Positions 25,151 to 34,601 of a stretch of 46,133 bases of DNA are shown piece by piece. The notes under the pieces were generated by a model, which saw nothing but the letters and a program-made list of their open reading frames with translations, was not told where the DNA came from and did no database searches. This stretch comes from JBBQUP01 sp038212305 (GTDB lineage Bacteria; Bacteroidota; Bacteroidia; Bacteroidales; Marinilabiliaceae): NCBI GenBank assembly GCA_038212305.1, contig JBBQUP010000016.1:1-46133 (forward strand), in the 5' to 3' direction. The number at the start of each line of letters is the position of its first letter. Positions within the stretch are counted from its first letter, which is position 1. Made by a program: the position numbers and the translations under genes.

Positions 25151-27115
25151 TTAAACATCAATTTTTGCATAAGTAGCATTTTGCTCGATGAATTCTCGAC
25201 GTGGTGGCACATCATCACCCATAAGCATTGAGAAAACACGATCGGCCTCCGCAGCACTGTCGATTGTTACCTGGCGAAGCGTACGAACATCAGGATTCAT
25301 TGTTGTTGTCCACAACTGCTCAGCATTCATCTCTCCCAAACCTTTGTATCGTTGAATATGAACTGAATCTTCTTTTCCGCTTGCATATTTCTCAACAAAT
25401 GCTCTTCGTTGCTGATCAGTCCAACAATATTCTTCTGATTTTCCTTTTTTGCACAAATACAAAGGAGGCGTTGCAATGTAAAGATGACCTGCTGATATCA
25501 ACTCCTTCATATATCTAAATAAGAAGGTCATAATTAACGTGGTGATGTGACTACCATCCACGTCGGCATCGGTCATGATGACAACTTTATGATATCTAAG
25601 CTTCTCAAGATTAAGTGCTTTGCTATCCTCGGCAGTTCCAATGGTAACGCCTAAAGCCGTGTAAATATTTTTTATCTCCTCATTTTCAAAAACTTTATGC
25701 TGCAATGCCTTCTCAACATTTAAAATCTTTCCTCGCAATGGCATAATGGCTTGAAAACGACGGTTACGACCTTGCTTGGCAGTACCACCTGCCGAATCTC
25801 CCTCGACCAAGAATACTTCGCATTGCGATGGATCGCGTTCTGAACAATCGGCCAACTTACCAGGCAATCCTCCGCCAGTTAAAACACTTTTGCGTTGAAC
25901 CAACTCACGCGCTTTACGTGCAGCATGACGTGCGGTAGCAGCTAAAATCACTTTATTAACAATGGCACGAGCATCTTTAGGATTCTCCTCCAAATAATAA
26001 CTTAATGCTGCACTTACGGCTTGATCAACTGATAAGCTTACATCGCTGTTACCTAATTTAGTTTTAGTCTGCCCCTCGAATTGAGGCTCTGCTACCTTAA
26101 CTGAAATAACTGCTGTTAAACCTTCGCGGAAATCATCACCGTTGATATCGAATTTTAACTTATCAAGCATTCCCGACTTATCGGCCCAAGTTTTTAACGT
26201 ACGGGTTAATCCGCGACGGAAACCAGTTAAATGCGTTCCTCCTTCGATGGTGTTAATATTATTCACATACGCAAAAATATTTTCACTGTATGATGAGTTG
26301 TATTGAATACCTAGCTCAACAGGAATTCCATTTTTCTCGGTTGAAATATAAATAACTTTATCAATTATTTTTTCACGAGCCACATCAATAAACTCAACAA
26401 ACTCCTCAAGTCCTCTCTCCGATAAAAACTGTTCTTGCTTAACTTCACCTTCGTGTTCTTCGAGCCTAAAATCGGTCAAGTTAATCTCTAATCCTTTATT
26501 TAGGAAAGATAATTCTCTCATTCGATTAGCCAGAACATAGTATTTAAAATACATGGTGGTGAAGATGGTATTATCAGGCATAAAAGTTACAGTTGTACCT
26601 CTTAAATCTGTTACACCGACCTCTTTAACATCACCGAGTGATTTTCCAATACAAAATTCCTGAACATACATTTTTCCGCCTCTGTGAATTTCAGCACGAA
26701 GCGATGTAGATAACGCATTCACACACGACACCCCTACTCCATGCAAACCACCTGAAACTTTGTAGCTATCCTTGTCGAACTTACCACCGGCATGCAAAAC
26801 AGTCATAACCACTTCTAAAGCCGATTTGCCTTCTTTTTCGTGCATATCAACCGGAATGCCTCGTCCATTATCTTTTACGGTTATTGAGCCGTCGGCATTT
26901 ATAAAAACATCAATTCGAGTACAATGTCCGCCCATGGCTTCATCAATGGAGTTATCCACGACTTCATAAACCAAATGGTGCAATCCTCTTTCACCAATAT
27001 CGCCAATGTACATGGCAGGACGTTTGCGAACTGCTTCCAATCCTTCTAGTACGGTAATACTACTTGCTGTGTACTCTTTATTTATTGACTTTTTCTCTTC
27101 AGTCGATTCGCTCAT
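25151..27115 (-). CDS. gyrB: DNA gyrase subunit B
   Basis: This 654-residue ATPase subunit of gyrase introduces negative supercoils with GyrA. The GHKL ATPase domain has EVVDNSIDEAMGG, DNGRGIPVD and SGGLHGVGVSCVNALS. The TOPRIM domain has EGDSAGGTAKQGR and DADVDGSHI, and QRYKGLGEMNAEQLW closes the C-terminal part. Gyrase rather than topoisomerase IV is supported by the QRYKGLGEMN form and the lack of a ParE-type insertion; the call is by resemblance. The frame is open 4 codons further up to 27127, but the ATG at 27115 (MSESTEEKK) fits better. Confidence 0.94.
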   Translation of the reverse strand: MSESTEEKKSINKEYTASSITVLEGLEAVRKRPAMYIGDIGERGLHHLVYEVVDNSIDEAMGGHCTRIDVFINADGSITVKDNGRGIPVDMHEKEGKSALEVVMTVLHAGGKFDKDSYKVSGGLHGVGVSCVNALSTSLRAEIHRGGKMYVQEFCIGKSLGDVKEVGVTDLRGTTVTFMPDNTIFTTMYFKYYVLANRMRELSFLNKGLEINLTDFRLEEHEGEVKQEQFLSERGLEEFVEFIDVAREKIIDKVIYISTEKNGIPVELGIQYNSSYSENIFAYVNNINTIEGGTHLTGFRRGLTRTLKTWADKSGMLDKLKFDINGDDFREGLTAVISVKVAEPQFEGQTKTKLGNSDVSLSVDQAVSAALSYYLEENPKDARAIVNKVILAATARHAARKARELVQRKSVLTGGGLPGKLADCSERDPSQCEVFLVEGDSAGGTAKQGRNRRFQAIMPLRGKILNVEKALQHKVFENEEIKNIYTALGVTIGTAEDSKALNLEKLRYHKVVIMTDADVDGSHITTLIMTFLFRYMKELISAGHLYIATPPLYLCKKGKSEEYCWTDQQRRAFVEKYASGKEDSVHIQRYKGLGEMNAEQLWTTTMNPDVRTLRQVTIDSAAEADRVFSMLMGDDVPPRREFIEQNATYAKIDV

Positions 27116-27173
27116 AAAACAGATCAATTAATTGATTTTCAACTTTTTACATCTCAGCAATAGAGATAACGCA

Positions 27174-27181
27174 CAAAGATA
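27174..27181 (-). promoter_or_regulatory. -7 promoter box for gyrB
   Basis: The minus strand reads TATCTTTG, a perfect TAnnTTTG match, 58 nt before the gyrB ATG. Confidence 0.45.
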
Positions 27182-27249
27182 AGAAAATTGATGGCCAATA
27201 AGGTTGTATTCCCTCTCTTTTTATCAACAAGCCATTAACAACTACATTA

Positions 27250-28998
27250 TTAAAATGAAAGGGTAAAACCAACCATCCCATTAAAGCGTTGTAAAGGATA
27301 CCCGTAATACCAATCGTAGGTTTGAGAGGTTAAATTATTTAGTTGAAGCCAAAAACTCCACTTTTTATTTAATTGATAATTAGCACCTACATTCATATCA
27401 AATAAACTTTTCAGCTCATAGGGTGCCTGAGAGGCAACATTCAGAGCATATCGTTTACCAATGATATTAATTTGAGAGTTTACTGATAAGCTAGAATTGA
27501 ATTTATAAATTCCTCCAATGCTTATTTCCGAATTGGGCTTATTCCATGCTTTTAATTCATTTTTAACATTCCATCCATAATAAGTTCCTCTGAATGATAG
27601 CATTACACTTTTAGAGGCCTCTATTTGAAGTTCTCCATTAACTTTTAAGAGATTACCATCATCGTAAACAACACCAAACAAATTATCGCTATCGAATGCA
27701 CTTACCGAAGTGGTTTGTTCATAGGCCTTATTCACATAAAAGTGTTCATCGTTAAAAACCGAATAGTTCACCATGGTTGAAAAAGCAACCGTTCGACTAA
27801 AATTTCCTTTTAAGCCTGCATGAAAATCCAATCCATAGAAACTGCTTTTAACCATCTCATCGGGCGATATAAATGGGTTTTCGAATTGAATAGTGGCATA
27901 ATCGTTAAGATTTAAACGACCAGTTAAACCCCCCATTATCGAAACTATTCCATCCACAATGCGATATTCAGTATATATATGTGGTGAGAAACGTGTTTCA
28001 TCATTCCCTCTACCAATCTCACCAGCTATTAACAAACCTGTTTCCAGAAAACCGCCATCAAACAAAAAACCGACAGTTGGTAAAACCTGAATAAGTGTAA
28101 TTTGCTTATCATTAAACAAATAGGGAGAATTGGCGAGAAATGGAACTTTAACACCATATGACGTAATTTGTGGCTTAATATGGATGAACAGTTTATCCTG
28201 AGGAAATCGAATATCACCTACAATATCCAAACGATTTTGCGATACACCCGTTCTATTTCCAAAAGTAGATAACGAAATTTCACCATCCCACTTAAGTTCG
28301 TTGAGATCGGTTACATTGTTCTTTAACCCTATATAACCCGAAAACTGACCTAAACGCTGTTTGTTTTCGTAGTTAATATCATTAACTGTTAATGGATTAA
28401 TTAGATCATTGGGATTTATGTACAAATAAGCATCGTTTATGGATTCGTAGCCATAATAATTGTACAACTGGTGTTTAAAACTGATGCCTGATCGCAAAGT
28501 AATATCGCTAAAAAACCGTTTCATATCAATACCTGCTTCGGTATCGTGAAAAGGAGCTTCAACCTTTTTATTATCCAGCAAACTTACTTTCCCCATCGAT
28601 GTGAGATGGCTTAAATTTAGTCGGAGCGCATAATCTTTAGAACGTAAAATATTGTAATCGAAATCTATAAATGCCGAATTGTAAGTTCCCACACCTAATT
28701 TTAGTTGTGAGTTCTCCAATGCTAACTGTCTTTCTGATTCCATTCGAGCGGCAGTAAGTGGTTCGAGCTCATTAGTTGGTTGAAATGCTCTACTTAAAAC
28801 CGAATAACTAAACATCGGACGATAAGTTGTTGTATCATCCCCCGTAGGCATTTGATCAATTTTAACTGCATCAGAAACAGTAGGTGTATATTCACGAACA
28901 ACCCGAACATCCTGATTTGGTGTATTCTGACCGTAAACACTCAACGATAAAGCGATGAAAGCAATAAACAGTGAGGCTATTTTATATTTGATTTGCAT
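27250..28998 (-). CDS. Outer-membrane beta-barrel protein, TonB-receptor-like without plug
   Basis: This protein of about 582 residues has a signal peptide (IASLFIAFIALSLSVYGQ). A short N-terminal region with DVRVVREYTPTVSDAVKI follows, then a long series of amphipathic strands ending in GMVGFTLSF, the terminal-Phe barrel signature. It looks like the barrel part of TonB-dependent receptors, but no plug domain with a TonB box is present. An in-frame ATG at 29019 would add seven residues. It follows the TPR gene by 30 nt or less on the same strand, so the two products probably work together at the outer membrane. Ligand unknown. Confidence 0.7.
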   Translation of the reverse strand: MQIKYKIASLFIAFIALSLSVYGQNTPNQDVRVVREYTPTVSDAVKIDQMPTGDDTTTYRPMFSYSVLSRAFQPTNELEPLTAARMESERQLALENSQLKLGVGTYNSAFIDFDYNILRSKDYALRLNLSHLTSMGKVSLLDNKKVEAPFHDTEAGIDMKRFFSDITLRSGISFKHQLYNYYGYESINDAYLYINPNDLINPLTVNDINYENKQRLGQFSGYIGLKNNVTDLNELKWDGEISLSTFGNRTGVSQNRLDIVGDIRFPQDKLFIHIKPQITSYGVKVPFLANSPYLFNDKQITLIQVLPTVGFLFDGGFLETGLLIAGEIGRGNDETRFSPHIYTEYRIVDGIVSIMGGLTGRLNLNDYATIQFENPFISPDEMVKSSFYGLDFHAGLKGNFSRTVAFSTMVNYSVFNDEHFYVNKAYEQTTSVSAFDSDNLFGVVYDDGNLLKVNGELQIEASKSVMLSFRGTYYGWNVKNELKAWNKPNSEISIGGIYKFNSSLSVNSQINIIGKRYALNVASQAPYELKSLFDMNVGANYQLNKKWSFWLQLNNLTSQTYDWYYGYPLQRFNGMVGFTLSF

Positions 28999-29028
28999 AT
29001 TTATAAAATTTGAAGTCATTGATTTTAA

Positions 29029-32000
29029 TTACAATGGTAAAGTTTCACTAGCAGCTGCGGCAGGTTTATTCGAAGCAATTTTCTTCAACCGTTCCTGAGC
29101 CATGGGTTTAACATCATCGATGCCTGTATAATTTTCCATTATGCTCTCGAGATATTGTTTTGCCTGAAAATTATCTCCCTTTTTCAAATATATATCCGAT
29201 AACAAGATAAAACTTCGTGCTAACCAATATTGATGAGCCGTTCCTTTCTCCGCGAAATCAAAAATCTCCTTTTCAGCACTGGCATCATTTCCCGAATTGA
29301 AATAATATTGAGCCAATAAATATTTTGATTCAGCTCCCTCAACACTCTTTGTATTGGTTGATAAAGCTTTAAAATCGGTAACAGCCAATGGCAGATTTCC
29401 TGTTTTCTCATAAGCTTTAGCTCTTGCAAACCTTGCTTCGCGCTCAATTTCGGGAGCTAGCTTAGGTGATTGAAGCAATGATTGTGCAGCCAAAATAACA
29501 TCGCTAAATTGATTGGTTTTAACCAAGCACCGCAAAACGCCTATTCGTGCTTCCATTCGATTCTCCTCCACTTCGGCTATCTCTGTTAATCGGCGGAAAT
29601 TAAGAAGCGCTTTATCAAAAGTGTTATCTTGAAAATAGATTTCCCCACATTTCAATAGCGCATCTTCGGTATACATATTCCTAGGACGATTCGCTACATA
29701 TTCGAACGATTTGACAGCATCGCGCAACAATCCTGCTTTATATTGACAGGTTGCTTTATTGTAATGAGCATCAACGGCATATCGTCCTTCGGGAAATGTA
29801 GTTAAGTAATTCTCGAAGTGCTTAATAGCATGTTCACAATCTTCCTTAATAAAAAATCGTTGAGCACTTTCAAATGTTAGTGAGTCTTGCGATCGAATAT
29901 CTGTACGGGCAAATGCGCCGAGCGTTTCGGTATATTGAATGTAATTATCTGGCTGACTTTTATCCATGTAAATATTACGAATCCCTAACAATGCATTCTG
30001 CGACTCCGGTGATCCTGGATATTCGTTCACAACTCGCTTATAAAAAGCCATTGAATTATCGTAATCGCTATTATTATAATAAACCAATCCTAATTGAAGT
30101 AAAGCCCGCTTGGCTAGCGAACTCTGAGGATATTTCTCCTTTACTTGTTTAAATGAAGCTATTGCATTAGGATAATCATTTAAAGCGACATACGAGCTAC
30201 CACTTTCGTATAGCGCGTCATCAACGTAAGGCGAAGAAGGATATTGCCGCACCAACTGCTTTAAAATTGCAATCTTCTCGTTGTGCTGCTTAAGCAATCC
30301 TAAACAAAATGCTTTTTGATACAAAGCATAATCAGGTGCTCCAGTTGGAATAACTATCGACTTTTCGTAATAACTAATGGCGGCAGAGAATGCTCTATCC
30401 ACATAAAAACAGTCACCAATGCGATTACAAGCATCTCCAGTTAACGTTCCTGCTTTATCATTTTCAGTCAACTTGATGTATTTACGAAACCAACTACCAG
30501 CTTCTTGATAATTTTTATCGTTAAAACTAACGTAGCCTAGATTATAGTGAGCCGTTTTAAACTCAGGCAACTTAAACGAACCTGAGGTTAGAATAAACTC
30601 GTTATAATCTTTACCTGCCTCACTGTTTTTACCCAAGCGATAATTCGCTTCACCTCGCCAATAAAGCGCTTTTACTTTTAAGTCCTTATCATATTCTCCA
30701 TATTTTAAGCTCTGAGTAAAAAAACCAACCGACTCAACAAAATTCAACGAAGTAAATAATTCAATACCTCTATAATAAGCAATTCGTTGCATGGCACGGT
30801 ATACGTTCGAATCTTTGCGTTTGATTTTCTCCATCGATTGCAATGCTTCTTTGTAGTTTTTGGTCGTTAAAAAGGCTTTGCCCAAATACTCATAAGCCTG
30901 GTCGATATTTGCACTATTAGGAAATAGCTCGATGAACTTTAAAAACGAATTAATTATCTCATTAAATGGCGAGTAGGCCAATTCGTAGTTCAACTTCAAG
31001 TAGTTGAGCATGGCATCTTCCTGAATGTTTTTATCAAACGATAGTTTCGATGCCGCTTCAAAAGCCACCCGAGCTCTCATTTTATCATTCAGTTTCAAAT
31101 AGCAATCACCCAGATGATAATAAGCATTTTGAGCCATATCGTTATTTTCCGAAGTAACTTTCGAAAACGACTCAGCAGCTTTAGCATAGTTTTTTTGATA
31201 GTAATAAGCGAATCCCAATTGGTAGTAATCTTCTTTTCGAGCAAAATCGGGATTGGCAATCGCTTTTTCTAAATGAGGAACTGCTTTTGCATACTCTTTT
31301 TTTGCAAACCACGAACTTCCAATCACTCTAGCCATATCTGCCTGACGGGCTTCGGTTCCTTCATTCATAAGTGGAGTAGCAAAATCAATGGCTTTATCAT
31401 ACTCCTTTTGCAAATAATATATTTGAGCAATATAAAATGGAACTATCTTGCTATACGCCTCATCTTGCTGTAATTTAAGAAAGCTTTTCAGAGCAGTTTC
31501 ATAATTTTTCTTGGTATACTGTATGTGAGCATAATAGTAATTGGAGGGTTGATAGTATTCACTTTCAACATCTTTTAGCTTCATAAACCAGGTGGATGCG
31601 TCGTTGAGGTTATCATCCATAAATAATGAATACCCTCTTTTAAAGTAATAAGCATTTTGAGTTTCAGAGTCCAAATTCTGATAATTCACCTTCTCGTACC
31701 AACGCACAGCTTGTTTGAACTTTTTACTCTCTTGCAAAATTTCACCCCCATGAAACTGTGCATAAGGGTTTTTATTACTTTCGGGATAATCGGCTAAAAA
31801 CTGCTCATATAAATAAAGAGCATCGCCATTTCCAAGTTGTTGGGCACATCGAGCGGCATAAAAAACAGCTTCAACATTGTAATTGGACTCATCCTGCACA
31901 TTTTTTTTTGCATACGCTTCGAAAGCCAAACGAGCCGCTCCCAATTTATTGTTTTGGTATAGCTCCCATGCTTTTAAAAAATCAGGATCATTGGTTTGAT

Positions 32001-32079
32001 GCCTGTAATTTTTTTGGGCTAATACATTACCGCTATTTAATATCAGCAAAACAAATAACCATTGAACTATTTTATTCAT
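29029..32079 (-). CDS. Large periplasmic TPR-repeat protein
   Basis: This 1016-residue secreted protein has a signal peptide (IVQWLFVLLILNSGNVLAQ). Most of the rest is TPR and SEL1-like helical repeats, with recurring motifs such as AKAAESFSKV, AYYHLGDCYLKLND and YPGSPESQNALLGIRNIY. Such solenoids act as assembly platforms. It is first in a two-gene unit with the plugless barrel, which suggests a periplasmic partner or assembly factor of that barrel. No catalytic motif is visible. It is probably transcribed separately from gyrB. Confidence 0.8.
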   Translation of the reverse strand: MNKIVQWLFVLLILNSGNVLAQKNYRHQTNDPDFLKAWELYQNNKLGAARLAFEAYAKKNVQDESNYNVEAVFYAARCAQQLGNGDALYLYEQFLADYPESNKNPYAQFHGGEILQESKKFKQAVRWYEKVNYQNLDSETQNAYYFKRGYSLFMDDNLNDASTWFMKLKDVESEYYQPSNYYYAHIQYTKKNYETALKSFLKLQQDEAYSKIVPFYIAQIYYLQKEYDKAIDFATPLMNEGTEARQADMARVIGSSWFAKKEYAKAVPHLEKAIANPDFARKEDYYQLGFAYYYQKNYAKAAESFSKVTSENNDMAQNAYYHLGDCYLKLNDKMRARVAFEAASKLSFDKNIQEDAMLNYLKLNYELAYSPFNEIINSFLKFIELFPNSANIDQAYEYLGKAFLTTKNYKEALQSMEKIKRKDSNVYRAMQRIAYYRGIELFTSLNFVESVGFFTQSLKYGEYDKDLKVKALYWRGEANYRLGKNSEAGKDYNEFILTSGSFKLPEFKTAHYNLGYVSFNDKNYQEAGSWFRKYIKLTENDKAGTLTGDACNRIGDCFYVDRAFSAAISYYEKSIVIPTGAPDYALYQKAFCLGLLKQHNEKIAILKQLVRQYPSSPYVDDALYESGSSYVALNDYPNAIASFKQVKEKYPQSSLAKRALLQLGLVYYNNSDYDNSMAFYKRVVNEYPGSPESQNALLGIRNIYMDKSQPDNYIQYTETLGAFARTDIRSQDSLTFESAQRFFIKEDCEHAIKHFENYLTTFPEGRYAVDAHYNKATCQYKAGLLRDAVKSFEYVANRPRNMYTEDALLKCGEIYFQDNTFDKALLNFRRLTEIAEVEENRMEARIGVLRCLVKTNQFSDVILAAQSLLQSPKLAPEIEREARFARAKAYEKTGNLPLAVTDFKALSTNTKSVEGAESKYLLAQYYFNSGNDASAEKEIFDFAEKGTAHQYWLARSFILLSDIYLKKGDNFQAKQYLESIMENYTGIDDVKPMAQERLKKIASNKPAAAASETLPL

Positions 32080-32336
32080 ATGTCTCTAATAATTATAGAT
32101 TCAAGAAAACCTCTCTAAAACTCAATTGATTTCTTTATACAAACGAAGCAATAACCGAATTATTTATTGAACATTTGAATTTAATTAAACAATTGAGCAA
32201 ATTATCTTTTTTACTATTAATTGTGTAAAATTAAATTTTTCATTCACTATCTAAAACTTAGAACGAATTAATAATTGTATTAAAATACACAACATTTCGC
32301 AAGTTTGAATAAAAACAGATGTTTCGACATAAGTTT

Positions 32337-32344
32337 TATCTTTG
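32337..32344 (+). promoter_or_regulatory. -7 promoter box for the glycosyltransferase gene
   Basis: TATCTTTG is a perfect TAnnTTTG match, 79 nt before the ATG at 32423. It is the only feature I see in the 343-nt AT-rich gap 32080-32422. Confidence 0.45.
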
Positions 32345-32422
32345 CAGTTGGTTGAACTTTATTGAAGTCTGTATTTATTAAGAATACAAAACGGAAGAAA
32401 GCAATCGTCATGCCAATTATTT

Positions 32423-33541
32423 ATGCAAAAAAAATCATCAACCATATACATCTGCCTAACAGGTGATTTATCCATCGATAACCGGGTGCATAAAACGGCT
32501 ACAACCTTAATTAGCGAAGGGTTTAGCGTTAAATGCCTTACCCGCAAGCGCAATGATTTTGGCATACCAACCAATCAACCTTATTCAACCCAGGTTATTC
32601 CAACCTTATTTAAAACTGGAGCTTTATTTTATGCCGAATTTAACATCAAACTATTGATTTGGCTCCTTTTAAAGCCCAAAGGAATCATTTTATCCATTGA
32701 TTTAGATACGCTCATGGGTTGTTTTTTCGCAAGTTGTTTTAGAAGACACGCGCTGGTATTTGATAGTCATGAGTATTTTCCTGAAGTACCAGAATTAGCT
32801 CATCGTCCGTGGATAAAAAACGCATGGATTAAGATTGAAAAATCACTTTTACCACGTTTAACACATTGCTATACAGTATGCGACTCGATTGCAGATATTT
32901 ACAAAGAAAAATATGGTGCCAACTTTAAAGTGGTAAGAAATCTCCCTCTAAAAAACACCTCTGAAACTGGAGTTGCTAAATACAAAGCGAATCCGTTTAC
33001 ATTACTTTATCAGGGGGCTGTAAATAAAGGACGAGCCATAAAAGAGGTAATCGAGGCGATGCCGCATTTAAACGATGTGAAACTTATTATTGCTGGTTAT
33101 GGCGATGAATTCGACGAAATTAAAGAACTCATTGAATCGAAAAAACTAACCGACAAAGTAACACTCGTAGGCAAAGTTCCTTTTAACGAGCTGATTAATT
33201 ATACAAAAAATGCTCAATTAGGATTGTGTTTGCTTGAGAATATTGGTTTAAACTACTACTACGCTCTACCTAATAGATTGTTCGATTATGCCAAAGTGGG
33301 TCTTCCTGTTTTAACATCTTCCTTCCCCGAGATAAAAAGCATTATTGATAAGCATCAAACAGGCATAATGATTGATGATTTAAATACCCAAACTATTGTT
33401 CAGGCGATACAAGAAATTCAGTACAATGAAAGTAGATGGACTCAACTATCGGAACAATCGCTTAAAATGGCTGAAACAATGATTTGGGAAAACGATGCGC
33501 CAGTATTTATTGAGATGTTTGAGAAGTTGAGGAGGGTTTAG
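32423..33541 (+). CDS. Glycosyltransferase, GT-B fold (family 4-like)
   Basis: This 372-residue cytoplasmic or peripheral enzyme transfers a sugar from a nucleotide donor. The N-terminal acceptor half starts with TGDLSIDNRVHKTATTL and has FDSHEYFPEVPEL near residues 113-125. The donor half has LLYQGAVNKGRAIKEVIEAM, a central IIAGYGDEF, and the retaining-enzyme motif NRLFDYAKVGLPVL near 287-300. The acceptor is unknown, but a role in surface glycans is likely. The last residues (FEKLRRV) are encoded by a 25-nt word that recurs downstream at 33582-33606. Confidence 0.85.
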   Translation: MQKKSSTIYICLTGDLSIDNRVHKTATTLISEGFSVKCLTRKRNDFGIPTNQPYSTQVIPTLFKTGALFYAEFNIKLLIWLLLKPKGIILSIDLDTLMGCFFASCFRRHALVFDSHEYFPEVPELAHRPWIKNAWIKIEKSLLPRLTHCYTVCDSIADIYKEKYGANFKVVRNLPLKNTSETGVAKYKANPFTLLYQGAVNKGRAIKEVIEAMPHLNDVKLIIAGYGDEFDEIKELIESKKLTDKVTLVGKVPFNELINYTKNAQLGLCLLENIGLNYYYALPNRLFDYAKVGLPVLTSSFPEIKSIIDKHQTGIMIDDLNTQTIVQAIQEIQYNESRWTQLSEQSLKMAETMIWENDAPVFIEMFEKLRRV

Positions 33542-33645
33542 GGTTGAGAGAAGTTGAGGAGTTGAGTTGAAGGGTTGGAGTTTTGAGAAGTTGAGGAGGG
33601 TTTAGGATTGAGAATTTGTAGTTGAGAGTTTAGGAAATTTATCTT
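33518..33645. repeat. Word array D1 (GTTGAG/GTTTAG words)
   Basis: G/T/A-only words such as GAGAAGTTGAGGAG and GGGTTTAGG repeat after the glycosyltransferase gene. A 25-nt string is exact at 33518-33542 (coding) and 33582-33606 (noncoding). Only one arm is present; no complementary C/A arm follows. Confidence 0.8.
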
Positions 33646-33676
33646 AATTTGAAAGTTAGCAGCAAAAAATAAATAC

Positions 33677-34225
33677 TCATAACACACGAATTGCTTTTAC
33701 AAATCGTCGTTTGTATCCTTTTTTTGCAAGGTTTGAAATAATAACTTCTTTTTCACCTCCTGAGGAAGCGTGAATGAAATCACTTTCCTTTCCTTTTGGA
33801 TTTGAAACAATTCCAACATGTCCAATAACATTTCGGGTTGGACTTAAAAATAATAATACATCGCCTTTTTGCACGTTTTCAATCTCTATTTCTGTCCCAA
33901 AATGCTTAAACCCTAACGAACTACGTGGAACGTGAATTTTAAAATGTTGAAATACAAAATACACAAATTCGGAACAGTCAAAACCATTTTTTCCGCAGCC
34001 GCCAGCTAAATAGGGAGTCCCTAAAAATTCCATCCCAAAATTCACAATACTGTCTTTTAGAGAAGTGCTAGTTTTAGCGATGGATACGGGTGTTTCTTTG
34101 GCAAGAGGAATACTTTTTGAATCTAAAACTTGTAGTTTTTCATGTGTTACAAGTGCAAGTAAAAAAACGGTTAGCACGACAACAGTAAATGTTCCAAAAT
34201 TCAGAAGATTTGTATTCTTTTCCAT
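33677..34225 (-). CDS. NlpC/P60 family cell-wall hydrolase
   Basis: This 182-residue protein has an N-terminal membrane anchor or uncleaved signal (about residues 11-27) and an NlpC/P60 domain that cleaves peptide stems in peptidoglycan. The catalytic triad is visible: Cys84 in GFDCSEF, His136 in GHVGIV and His152 in FIHASSG. The GTPYLAGGCGKNG segment before the Cys is typical. There is no SH3 or LysM domain, so it probably acts close to the inner membrane. Word array B1 lies upstream of its start. Confidence 0.88.
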   Translation of the reverse strand: MEKNTNLLNFGTFTVVVLTVFLLALVTHEKLQVLDSKSIPLAKETPVSIAKTSTSLKDSIVNFGMEFLGTPYLAGGCGKNGFDCSEFVYFVFQHFKIHVPRSSLGFKHFGTEIEIENVQKGDVLLFLSPTRNVIGHVGIVSNPKGKESDFIHASSGGEKEVIISNLAKKGYKRRFVKAIRVL

Positions 34226-34302
34226 AAGAAATCATTTATACAAACTTAATCATTCGATTGGCAAGTTCTGCCTTTAAAACAGCCAGCTTAATAAATTGCA
34301 GG

Positions 34303-34427
34303 GATAGGAAGAATATTAGATATTAGATCGATTGATAAGATATTTTAGATATTTCCAGATGGTGAACATCCTATTTTCAGCTTCTTATCTTCTTATCTTC
34401 TTATCTATAATTTAGACATCTATAAAT
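34303..34427. repeat. Word-array element B1
   Basis: The left side has GATAGGAAGAAT and ATTAGATATTAGAT words; the right side has three TTCTTATC words and ACATCTATAAA. The central core (34338-34378, including TTTCCAGATGGTGAACATC) differs from that of B2 at only about 4 of 41 positions. Confidence 0.8.
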
Positions 34428-34539
34428 TTAAACAGCTTCTAACAAAATGGTTAACTGCTTTTTCCCTCGCCTCGTCATTCGATCGTCGGATAAAACGTTG
34501 CTCCTATTTCCTCAACATCTAATACTTCTAATTTGTTGA

Positions 34540-34571
34540 TAAAAAATGACCAAGAACACCAGTTCCTGATC
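34540..34571 (-). terminator. Rho-independent terminator after the flavodiiron gene
   Basis: Read on the minus strand, GATCAGGAAC-tggt-GTTCTTGGTC forms a 10-bp stem with two G-T pairs and is followed by ATTTTTT. It begins 31 nt after the fprA stop. Confidence 0.75.
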
Positions 34572-34601
34572 ATACGTTTATGCCATTTAACTACGCTAGC
34601 G

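Noticed and set aside
25151..27115. parE (topoisomerase IV subunit B) instead of gyrB
   Set aside because: The motif set and length fit gyrase B of Bacteroidota better, and no parC lies nearby; a phylogenetic tree would settle it.
29874..30152. Plus-strand ORFs inside the TPR gene (also 31273-31473 and 31758-32129)
   Set aside because: They are shadows of the long coding frame on the minus strand and have no independent support.
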